Assembly (NCBI GenBank): GCA_024138015.1
Contig: JAMXBB010000010.1
Location: forward strand, 84,481,958-84,545,957
Source: Lumnitzera littorea
Taxonomy: Eukaryota; Streptophyta; Magnoliopsida; Myrtales; Combretaceae
Direction of reading: 5' to 3'
Length of the DNA: 64,000 bases
A program made the translations under genes and the position numbers. Of this stretch, positions 37,608 through 49,241 are shown one piece after another (position 1 is the stretch's first letter; each line of letters begins with the position of its first letter). Under the pieces are notes generated by a model that was given only the letters and a program-made list of their open reading frames with translations, did no database searches and was not told the DNA's origin.

Positions 37608-39446
37608 CACACCTTACCACTAAACTATATATAGTATCTTATTAAGCTTTACTCTCAAAATACATATATAATATATATAACTTTTATTTTTTATAAAATT
37701 TTCCAAACTTAGAGGAGAAGGGAGTCCAAGGTTTCCTTCAACCCCCTTTACATCTTTAAATGCATAGAGAGAGAGAGAGTGTGTGTGTTAGGACTCGACT
37801 GAAACTTCTCTAAGCAATGTATTATCTACACGATTTTATGTCTTGGTGTAGCAGCTTCCCAGGGGATCACCTATCATGAGATCGCTTTGGGTTGAGTACG
37901 CTTAACCTTAGAATTTAGATGAAGTCCAAGTTACTGCATTAAAAAACGCTTCAATGATTAGGATTTCATCACCTTCTATTTAAGAGAGAGAGAGAGAGAG
38001 ATGTATTCGTGTTTTTAGATGGCGAAGATTGAGAAATAATAAAGTAAAGATTAAAATGCATTTTTTTTTACTAATGGAAAATAAAAAGTAATGTTTTGTA
38101 TTTTGTCGAGTTTGGTGCCCTATTGGATATTAAATTTATTTTAAAATTTGACCTAAAACCTTATAGGATTTTAAAAAAGATCCAAAAACTTGTTCTAAAC
38201 CCTCTAAGCAACTAGTCTTATAGGTATATATTGAGTTGCGCGAGTTAGATAACTTATAAGAGCCCATTCGACTACATCCTAACTCTCACTGTAATTATGA
38301 AATAAAAATGGATAAAATGAAGATGAAAATGTTTTCTTATTGTTAGATTTAAAACAAATACAAATAAAAAGTAGAATGGAATAGATAAGATTAAAAAGAA
38401 AAGAAAAGACCAGAAAATCATTCCACGAGTTTTTGAGACCCAAAAAAATGGACAAATTCCTTTTCTTAGGAACACATACCATATTCATTACTCCAAAAAG
38501 GTTTGAATGATCAACTTTGCAATCAGTTGTTAAAGTTTCTCAGTTTTTCTTAACAAAATAATTCGTTACAAAGAATTTTTTTTTTTTAGTGAATGTACCA
38601 CAATTAATTACTCTCTTTTTTTTTTTTTGGTAAAGATGAAGAAAGAAATTAGATTTTCACTCCTTATTTACCACTTACTATGTCCATGAAATGACAAACC
38701 GATTTAAGGAATTTATGACATAAGTATTCAATCAGTGTGGACTTGTTTAATTTTGAATTGGGATCAACACCAAAAATGTTCTTATATCAAAGAGGCCAAT
38801 GCTTCCTTTGTAACTTTATCGCATCTCATTAGCTAGATAGATAACCACAAACAAGTATTTGGGCATATGGTAAGAACGTTTAATACACATTTTAGTTAAC
38901 CATTCTATTAGAAAGATTAAAATATACCATACCATCTTGTAACCATTAGACAAGTTGTTACGTGGTAAGTTTTAAGGACCTTAGCGGAATGCCTTTTGTA
39001 GATTTGTTAGGAACCGTTTTAATTTGTTTTTATAATGGCATGCATGTGCTTAAAAAAACAATCAAATATAAAATATGTTAAAATAAAAAACCATTGATAG
39101 AGTTAGAAAACTTTTTAGTTTTTATTCTCTAGTTTATCTAATATAATCTTCTTATTTAGAGTGAAAGACGTCATGCATAAAAAATTAAAAAAACTTGGTA
39201 GCATTCTTTTAGTTTTAAGGGCAAATGAAGGGATTTATGGATAAAACTTAGTTTTTAAAAGTGTGATAAATACTTTTGCTGTCTTATTTCCATAAAAGTT
39301 TGACAATTTCTTGGCATATCCCACGAAGAAGGTAGTTTTTACTTTGCCATTACACACGAAATTCTTAATCTACTTAAGATCTCCAATAAACTTGTTATAA
39401 AAGACTTATATTCCCATTAGATAACAAATCGTGTATAAGTATGTTC
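37191..39446. other. Intergenic, AT-rich, with microsatellites
   Basis: Contains (TA)n at about 37577-37604, a GA then GT run at about 37767-37789 and (GA)n at about 37985-38000. No gene recognised; the open frames near 38272-38488 are low-complexity. The last five bases, TGTTC at 39442-39446, are the target duplication of copia B. Confidence 0.5.
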
Positions 39447-39907
39447 TGTTATAATTTTGTGGGTCACTATATCAATTAATTGTATATTGTTGACTATCTA
39501 ATTAAATTGAGAAGTTAATCTGTTAAATAAAAGTGATCATTTGGTTAATAAATAAATGAATATGGCTTATAAACTCATCTCTATGTACTTTTGATATAGG
39601 CCCAATGCGTAGAAACCAAGTATTTTATTTTATATATTATGATGAGCCATAGTGAAATAAAACAATAAAGCCTCCATATATAGGGTTAAGGTTGTGTTTT
39701 AGGGTTTCCTCCTTCGCTTTTTCCTACATCCTAGAAAATCAAGAGTAGATACTACCATAGATTAGAAGATCATAACCTTCGAAAAAAGTTTCTTTCCATC
39801 GATTCAGGTAAGCTTCCGCAAATATTGTAATTATATCTTATGCTTTAATCTTACACATGATATCCTACAATTTTATATATGGAAATCTAATGGTTTTATT
39901 TCTATCA
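39447..39907 (+). repeat. Copia B 5' LTR (461 bp)
   Basis: TG...CA ends. It includes the intact sequence TTATATCTTATGCTTTAATC, the empty-site counterpart of the insertion at 49242. Confidence 0.88.
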
Positions 39908-39909
39908 AG

Positions 39910-39921
39910 TGGTATCAGAGC
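39910..39921 (+). other. Copia B primer binding site
   Basis: TGGTATCAGAGC, an exact match to the usual initiator-tRNA-Met complement, two bases after the 5' LTR. Confidence 0.85.
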
Positions 39922-40552
39922 ATTCGTGTGTGAAGTTAGAGCCCTACAATCATTAAGATAATTGAGATTTAAATTATTTTTCCCTAATTTTGATGGTTAG
40001 GGTTTCAAGGAATAAACATAATATATATATTTATATATATAATTGTTGTTACCGAATGTATGCAATTGATTATTGATTAAGATTACTTTTATCAATACAA
40101 ATTCGACGGCCACATTTTATTCCTTTTGGGTTTTGTCTATCTACAGAATTTGAGCCACCTTCCCTATGGATTCATCTTCTCTCTTGTAATGGATTTGGAA
40201 TTACTTATGTGATTTTTAATATGTTTTTGTATGGATATTCTCATCTATTAACCATTGATTGTTTATATATATATATTACGTAGCAAGTTTTATGGAAGGC
40301 ACCATATTCCTTAAATCTGGATATGTTTTTTTTTTTATTGGCCATGTCCAATTTGCAGTATGTAAATAGTTGATGAGTCCCAGTCACATAGTTCATAATG
40401 TGAATTTGTGTTATCATTTGTCACAACAACAATGATGAAGTTCTTTTTATCATCATCCACTTCAAGATTGTAAAATTCTTTTGGATTCAATAGTTCCGTT
40501 CATCATGTTTTTGGGTAAAGTTGCCATGACACAACTCTTTAGTCAAAGCAAT

Positions 40553-43500
40553 TGTCACGCCCCGAAGTGGCAGAGTCGTAACAGCCCCCACCGTGTAAAC
40601 CATCCTAAGATAGAAGTTGGCCTTACAACCGCTATCTTAGACCTGATCTACACAAGGCGTCAACGACTAACCCGCTTTGAAGTAAACAGTTTGTAATTTA
40701 AATAAATCATTAATCTAAGAAAGTGAGGAAATATATATATGCTATAATTCAGCTATTGTAATTAAGGTTTATAATATTTCTCCGTAATATATTTCCTAGT
40801 TGTTACATTATTCAAAATGAAAAGTAATTCTAAAATAGAAACTTAAACCTTATAATATGTGTTTATTCTTCACATGTTTTTCCTCACTCCCTAGGATCCA
40901 GCAGTTGCTAGCTTCATAGTAGTTGTTGTCGCTTCTTAGCCAGCACCTGCACGATGTCTATAGGGATGTGAGCAACCACAGCTCAGTAAGTTAGGACGGA
41001 GGACTTAAAACTATACCATACATACAACAAGATTTTCAATCACTTATTAGGTGCAATGCATGTGCAAGCAAATGCCATTGCACGACGTTGTCCGGCCCGT
41101 TGTGAGATTAGAGAAATTGCGCCCGTTCTAATCCGGGTTGAGGAGTTGCCGTTAATGCAACAGCTCACGACCAAACCCAGGCTTGTGTAATGGAGACCTT
41201 GCTCCTCCCGCGACTACCTTCGAACCACTGCCTTCACCCTCGCCGCGACCTCCTCTCCTATCACTTAGTTCGACTGAAGATGAAGAAGGGACCATTTTGC
41301 AATCCTGCGCTATCCCTTCCCAAGGGGTCGGTATTTGGCCGGAGAGCCCTAAATCCCCTAACGGGTTGCCATGCATGTTCGATTATGATTACTGGTCGTA
41401 TATTTGATTAAGTCCAATTTAGGGCGATCAATCATTACATACAATTCATACAACATGTGCCAAAGCAACAAACAGAATCATAGCATCACCCATAATCAAG
41501 CACATGCACACATTCAACTATCTAACAAGCACAACCAAGCATAATCTTAAGCCTAAAAAAATACAGCATCGTATTAATCCCAACTTACCTCGACTCCTCG
41601 CTCACTCACTCGAGGTCCGATTTGCTCAGGCCATCGCCGATCATCCCTATAACACAAACGTGGTTTCAGCTTTTTATATAACTATTATAGGTTCGTTTTA
41701 TCCTATAATGCTTATTGTTAGGTTTTGTTTAAGGTTTAATATGCCTAATTATCAATGTATTAAGTCTTTTACAATTATTTTAAGTTTGAGGTTAGGTTCA
41801 GGTTCGGTTTTCGCATCGATTTCTAGGTAATGCTTTAGATTCCAACCCTAGAAATCCGTTTCAATCCATAATGTGAAATTAATCACATTACTTCCCGATC
41901 TCCTAAAGACCATCATTACTCTTAGTCAGTGTTTATTTTACTCGGTACACTTAAATCCATATTAGTGTACCGAATTCACTCCTAATGTGATAAATTTTTA
42001 CATTTTTCATATAATTCCATAAATTCAAGTTTCCTACCAGTTTTATTGTGCATTTTTTATTATTCTCAAAATATCAATTTTTATCATAATATTTTATATT
42101 TATTATATTTCTAAAAATCACATATTATATATTGTTACCTTTTATGTACATAATGCACTTCTAATATTTCTATCACCCTAATTACCATCTCTAACATAAA
42201 TTATCACTTCAAAATGTCTAAATTCATCTTAGATCAGGTTTTACACCTAATTATCCTAATTTACAAAATTAACTTATAATTTACTATGTTTTTCTATTAC
42301 TAATTTACTACATAATTAACCTAATAATTACATCTAACACTCTAAATGCTATAAGTATCATACTTCATCAGATCTTAACATCCTAAAACATGTAATTATT
42401 CACTAAATCAGAAATTAATCATTTAATTACATAATTAACCATAAATTACTCATTTTATGCCTCATTTTAGAGCCTAAAAATTATCTAAAAATTTAGAAAA
42501 TTAATTTTTAGAAACGGGCTTCATATCACTCTTCTATATCATCTAATTAATCTACACAAAAATTTTGAGCTTGAAACTACACTCCTAAGGTCATTTATTT
42601 CTAAACCGAAATGTGCTCGGTTTTGCACGATTTCTTAGGGACCATATATTACGGGACATAATTTCATCAAAATAACATTTTTCCTAAAAACTAAATACAA
42701 AAATATCTCATAATAACAAAATTCATAATTTTCTAATTATATTTACTATTTTTACAAATTTTCACAAAATCGGGCTGGAAATCGGACTCACCGATTTGGG
42801 TGGCTCCGGCCACCGCGGGCCGCCGTGGCCTTGTCGGCCGGCCTGGGCGCTACCACCACCGTGTGGTGGTGGTGGCCGTCCACTTCCAACTGCTCGTCTG
42901 GTGGGGGTTCCCTTTAGAAGCCCTAATTGCACAGATTTTTCTAATTTTTTTCCAAACCAAATTTTTCTCTCAATTTTCGACTCTCCCTAATTTTCTATGA
43001 TTCCCAACTGTCCAAATGAGTTCTTGGATTTTTCCTGCTATTTATAGGGCTTTAGTGTAATTATTGTGCATTAATCTGATGGGATTTTGCCCCAATTCCT
43101 TGATTTTTGGCTTTTTGTTTGTCCAATTCTTATTGGATAATTTTTCTTTTTCTGATTTGAACCTGCCACGACCTGATCTTGCTTCAATTATCCACTTCTA
43201 ATTTTTTTTCTTATTTTTCTATAATTATTTTGTATTTTTCTTTAATTATTTACTTAGTTTTCGACCTATTTCACTAATTACGTGTATTTTTATCTACATG
43301 TAAATACATGTAGGGTATACGTGAACATTCCTAAATATTATTTTGGTCATTCTAAAATTTTTAGTATACATATAATCTATCTCTAATAATTTATTAGTTA
43401 TTATATTACACTTTTCGCCTTTTCGGTAATTAGCAGTTATTATGCTTAAAATTTGAAAATTTTATAGTCTCCTATTTTACTACTTATTTTCTTAAATTTA

Positions 43501-43638
43501 AGTTTACAAGGTCATTTTTACTAATATTCTTCTCAATAGTTTATAATTTGGGTTTGATCGGATCTTTTAACCGATCGCCCTAAACCTTAAGTTCTAAGTT
43601 CAATCCTACGGTTACTTGGTTGAACTTTGGGGCTTACA
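40553..43638. mobile_element. Solo LTR, 3.1 kb, TGTCACGCCCCG type, in the copia B leader
   Basis: Starts TGTCACGCCCCGAAGT and ends ACTTTGGGGCTTACA, an imperfect inverted pair, with TG...CA termini. It is flanked by the perfect duplication GCAAT (40548-40552 and 43639-43643). It has two GC-rich islands (about 41040-41400 and 42780-42920), a phrase CAGCTCAGTAAG near 40979 and a TATTTATAG motif near 43040. Such features occur in the long LTRs of plant chromovirus gypsy elements; that family call is inferred. The open frames in the GC-rich islands (41152-41411, 42796-43000) are composition effects. Confidence 0.75.
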
Positions 43639-43643
43639 GCAAT

Positions 43644-44400
43644 CAAGGTTTGGTCTTCCTTTATTATTTTAGCCATATAAAACATGAACACATGTAATTC
43701 TCCTATGATTTCCTATATGGACATGTGGATTCAATTTTTATGATATTTGAGACATAAGGGAATTTTCATTAGTTCCTAAATATCATGTTAAAGAGTTAAG
43801 ATAAAAGATATAATTTTTATTTTTCCTTTGCAAATCTTATCTAATATATTAAGATAAATGAAAATAATATGTTACTAAAGTGACATATATTATTTACATT
43901 TATTTTGAAATATTTAGATATCAGGTTGAAAGATTTGCATGAAATGTCTATATCTATATGACTAATAATTGGCCCAAATGAAGTTTATTATTTAGCCAGA
44001 TGATATATATGTGATAATAAATATGTGATAATTTTGGTTTCATGCATACAATCTTATTAGCCCAAAGGAAGATAAGTTGTTGACAGAATTATTTTATCAA
44101 TATTTATTATTGTTTTTGAGGACATGATTTACAATTGATATTTTTGTTCAAAGATTAAATATCAGCGATGTGCTAAGTGTCTCATAATAGCCTAATTAAA
44201 GTATTTCTTTTATTATTTGTCAATATTAATCGACTGATTGTGCATGATGATGATAATTTTTATTCTATATTTATTTATGCATTAAAGTATGAAATTATAA
44301 TTAATTGCATGTTTTATTCTTTGTTTAGTCAACACAATATCTATTTCTACCAATTTGAATAATATTCCAATGCTTAACGATATGAACTTCAAGAAATGAA
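43644..44400 (+). other. Copia B untranslated leader, right part
   Basis: Continues the leader interrupted at 40553. AT-rich; no coding before the gag region. Confidence 0.5.
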
Positions 44401-47400
44401 AGGAACATATCACCATTTTACTTAGATGCATGGATCTAGACTATGCGATCAGGACTGATGAACCTCCTGCCCTTACCAATGAAAGTACTGTTGAAGAAAA
44501 AGCAATCTATGAAAAACGAGAGCATTCTAACCACATGAGTCTAATAATCATGATGTATTCTATTCCAGATACCATTAGGGGAGCCATGCCTGAGGAGAAA
44601 AATTCTAAAAGGTTCCTTAGCCAAATAGCAGACCGATTCGTAAGTTCTAAAAAGGTTGAAACAAGCACTATTCTTGCAAAGCTTGTTTCTATACAGTATA
44701 ATGGCAAAAGAAATATAAGGGAATACATCATGGAGATGTTTAATCTTATTACAAAACTAAGGGCCTTAAAGTTGGAATTGTCTGATGACATTCTTGTGCA
44801 CTTAGTCTTGATCTCTCTTCCTACTCTATTCAGTCCTTTCAAGATAAGTCACAACACTTAAAAAGAAAATGGACATTGAATGAGCTTATTACATAATGTG
44901 TGTAAGAGGAAGAAAGATTAAAACAAGAGATAACTAAAAGTGCTTATATGGTGACTTGATCTTAGGATAAGACTCCCAAGAAAAGAAAAATGGATCATAA
45001 AGGTAAAGGAGCTGCAAATGCTGAGACTTCACATGTGCAACAGAAATAGGATAAGGGTATCATTTGTTTTTTTTGTAAGAAAGCAGGTCATGTGAAGAAG
45101 GATTACCCTAAATATGCAAAGTAGCTCGCAAAGAAAAGTGAATTTCTCAACTTTGTTTATTCAGAAGTTAATTTAGCTTTAATACCAACCCACACTTGGT
45201 AGATAGATACAGGTGCAACTATTCACATAAGTGTAACTATGCAGGGTTGTTTAAGGAGCTGAATGCTAAATGATGCTGAAAGATTCATCTATATAGGAAT
45301 GGCGGTAAGGTTCCTGTTGAGGCTATTAGCGTTTTTAGATTACAATTAAAGTCTAGTCGTTATTTAGGTTTAGAAGAGACTTGTTATGTACCGTCATTTA
45401 GATGGAATTTAATTTTTGTTTCTTGTTTGTACAAATCTAGTTATCTTTGTTCATTTGGAGATGAAAAATTTAGTCTTTTTCAATATTCAAATATTATTGC
45501 TACTGGTACTTTAATTAATAATTTATATAGATTGAATTTGCATGCCTCATATATAGAAGAAACCTTACATACAAACAATTGTGGTATAAAGCGAAAATTA
45601 ATAAATGAGAATTCCTCTATGTTATGGCATAAGCGTCTAGGACATATTTCCAAACAAAGGATTCAAAGGCTTATGTTAGAAGGAATTCTAAATTCCCTTA
45701 ACTTTTTAGATTTTGAGATATACATTGATAATATCAAGGGAAAGCAAATAAATATTAAGAAAAGATTTGCTGAAAAGAGTTTTAGTGTCTTAGAATTGAT
45801 ACATATTGATATATGTGGTCCATTTCCTACGGCTTCATGGAATGGTCAATAGTATTTTATTACTTTCATAGATGACTATTCTTGTTATGGGTACCTATAC
45901 TTGATACATGAGAAGTCATAGTCCTTAGATGTTTTTAAGGAATATAAAGCTGAAGTTGAAAACCAACTTAATAAGGAAATTAAAGTTGTTAGATCTGACC
46001 ATGGTGGTGAATACTACGATAGATTTGATGAATCGGGTGAACAACATCTCGAACCTTTTGCAAGGTACTTAAAAGAGTGCGAGATTATTCCTCAATACAC
46101 TATGCTAGGACAACCAAATCAAAATGGTGTAGTTAAGAGATGTAATAGAACTATAAAGGATATGGTTAGAAGTATGATTAGTCATTCTTCTTTATCAAAA
46201 TCACTTTAGGGAACGGCATTAAAAACTGCAGTGTATATCCTTAATTGAGTTCCAAGCAAAGCTGTATCCAAAACCCTACATGAGTTATGGACTGGTAAGA
46301 AGCTTAGTCTTAGACATTTTCATATTTGGAGGTGTCTAGCTGAAGCTAGACCATATAAGCCGAATGAGAGAAAACTGGACTCGAGAACAGTAAGTTGCAA
46401 CTTTGTTAGATACTTAGAGCAATAAAAAGGATTTAAATTCTATGATCACTTAAGTCGATCCTTTTTCGAGACTGGGACTACTAAATTTCTTGATGATGTT
46501 GAATATAGTGGGAGCACTCCAATCAGGAATATTGTTTTTTAGGAGGAATGTGTAAATATTCCTATAGTCGTAATAGAAAGTCAACTGACAATTACGCTTG
46601 TTACTTTTCAGGATGCAAATATAGATATTCAAAATATTCCTGGGACTCCTCTTATTTTTGTAGAGGAGCAAGCTCTTATTGATATTGAGGAATCATAACA
46701 ACCTCAAGAGGAAGTGCCATTATGTAGATCTACTAGGGAAAGAAGATTTGCGATTCTAGATGACCATATCATATACCTTCAAGAGCATGAGTATGATATA
46801 GGATTGGAAGATGATCCATCATCTGTCAGTCAAGCCAAACAAAGTGCAAATGCCCAAAGGTGGATTGATTCCATGAAAGAAGAGATGAAATCCATGAGAG
46901 ATAATGACGTTTGGGATCTTGTTAAATTACCTGAAGGTGTAAAACCAATTGGTTGTAATTGGATTTTTAGGACTAAGTGGGATTCAAAGGGTAATGTCGA
47001 AAGATATAAAGTACGTCTTATTGCTAAGGGTTTCACTTAAAAGGAAGGCATTGACTATAAAGAGACTTTCTCTCTAATTTCATCGAAAGACTCTTTTAGA
47101 ATCATTATGGCACTTATAGCTTATTATGATTTAAAGCTCCATCGGATGGATGTAAAGACTGCATTTCTCAATTGTAATGTTGATGAAACAATTTATATGG
47201 TGTAACCAAAGAATTTTGAATCTAAGGAATCAAAATATCTAATATGCAAATTAAAGAAATTAATCTATAGATTAAAGCAAACATCTTATCAATGGTACTG
47301 AAAATTTGATCAAGTAATTTCCTCATTTGGTTTTAAGAAAAACATTATTAATCAATGTGTGTATCACAAGATCAGTGGGAGTAAATTTATTTTTCCGATG

Positions 47401-48475
47401 TTATATGTCGATGATATTTTGCTTGCAAGGAACGATATAAGGTTTTTGAATGATACTAAGAGATTTCTTTTAAGCAATTTTGAAATGAAAGATCTTAGAA
47501 ATGCATCTTTTGTACTAGGCATATAGATCCATCGTGATTGTTTACGAGGTATATTAGGCTTATCACAAAGGGCATATATCGATAAGGTACTCAGTAGATT
47601 TGGTATGAAAGATTATGCACCAGGAGATACTCCTATGGCTAAGGTTGATGAGTTTAGTTTTCTTTAATGTCTCAAGAATGACATTGAGAAAAAGGTAATG
47701 GAGTAGATCCCTTATGTGTCGGTAGTAGGGAGTCTTATGTATGCTCAAGTTTGTATGCGTTCGGATATTACATACATTGTTGGAATTCTTGGCAGATATT
47801 TGAGTAATGCTGGCATGGTCATTGGAAAATAGTAAAACGTATTATGCGATACCTCTAAATAACAAAAGATTATATGTTCACATATCAGAGATCTGATCAT
47901 TTGGAGGTCATGGGGTATTCTGACTCTGACTATGTTAGATGTCTTGATAGTAGAAAATCCACTTCTAATTATATTTTTATGATGGCTGGCAGAGTTGTAT
48001 CATGGAAAAATGTCAAACAGACACTTACAGCTTCTTCTACCATGGAGGCAGAATTCATTGCTTGTTATGAGGTGTCAAATCAGGTAATACGATTGTGAAA
48101 TTATATTACTAGATTGCAAATTGTTGATGGTATTGAGAGACCATTGAAAACTAATTGTGATAATAAAGCTGTTGAACTATGTTCTAAGAATAGTAGAAGT
48201 TCATCGAAATAGAAGCATATCAACATAAAGTTTCTTGTAGTTAAAGAGAGAGTTCGAAGTTCTCAAGTGTCAATTGAACATATTAGTACGAATCTCATGA
48301 TTGTGGATTCGCTTAGTAAGGGTTTACCACCCAAAGGGTTTCAGGAGCATGTTGCTTGTATGGGTGTTATTAATTTTGATGATGTACCCGTATGGTGGGA
48401 GATTAGTTTTTACTTGATATTTAGTTGTATATTGCGTTTGGTTATAATTAACTCATATATAGTTGTTTTTTGAAT
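44400..48475 (+). pseudogene. Copia B gag-pol (decayed)
   Basis: Gag (44430-44861) has the UBN2-type stretch FLSQIADRFVSSKKVETSTI and NIREYIMEMFNL. A zinc knuckle CFFCKKAGHVKKDY near 45075 has Tyr where the last Cys is expected. The protease remnant is IDTGATIHIS near 45205. Integrase: WHKRLGHISKQRIQRL (about 45626), HIDICGPFP, RSDHGGEYYD, then QNGVVKRCNRTIKD with Lys (46135-46137) instead of the catalytic Glu. RT: VKPIGCNWIFRTKWDSKGN, HRMDVKTAFLN and MLYVDDILLARN. RNase H region: GYSDSDYVRCLDSRKSTSNY and LTASSTMEAEF, ending SLSKGLPPKGFQEHVACMG. Stops interrupt each domain. Confidence 0.88.
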
Positions 48476-49241
48476 TTTCTAAAATAAAGTTTTATATATT
48501 CCAATTGCACTTATGCATAAAGAGTGGAGCATATTATGAGTTATAAAGTAGGACCTGTTGGAAATTGGCATGTTAAAGATCACATTACATGCAATTTCCA
48601 TGCTACACATCCATACTTGATCTATGTTGTTGATTATATTGACATTGTGAATATTGATGGGTCCTGTCATGACAAATGGTGACAAAGATTGCCTTGATCT
48701 TATATTGATGTGATTAATGGACCAGATTGTTTGGAGATGAAACTTAGTATAGTCAGTAAAAGTTTGAGCTCATAAGAATTTTATAATATACAATTGTCAG
48801 GTGATATATGTAACCCAAGTAGGAGATTGTTGTAATTTTGTAGGTCATTATATTAATTAATTGTATCTTGTTGATTATCTAATTAAGTTGAGGAGTTAAG
48901 TCGTTAAGTAAAAGTGATAATTTGGTTAATAAATAAATGAATATGGCTTATAAACTCATCTCTATGGACTTTTGGTATGAGTCCAATATTAAAAACCCAA
49001 GTATTTTATTTCATCTATTATGATGGGTCATAGTGAAATAAAATAATAAAACCTATATATATAATGTTAAGGTCTTTGATCTAGTAATGTGTTTTGGGGT
49101 CCTCTTTTACCTTTTCCTATGTCCCATCAGTGAGAAAATTAAAAGCAGACACTACCATAGATTGGAAGACCATAACCTTCGAAGAAAGTTTCTTTCCATA
49201 GATTTAGGTAAGTTTCCACAGATATTGTAATTATATCTTAT

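Noticed and set aside
37191..37700. Continuation of the gypsy A 3' LTR
   Set aside because: No match to the right part of the rebuilt 5' LTR after about 37190; treated as truncation.
41152..41411. Several overlapping frames in a GC-rich patch
   Set aside because: Inside the solo LTR at 40553-43638; no domain, and frames on both strands reflect base composition.
42796..43000. Gly/Pro-rich frames
   Set aside because: Second GC-rich island of the same solo LTR; no start context or family match.
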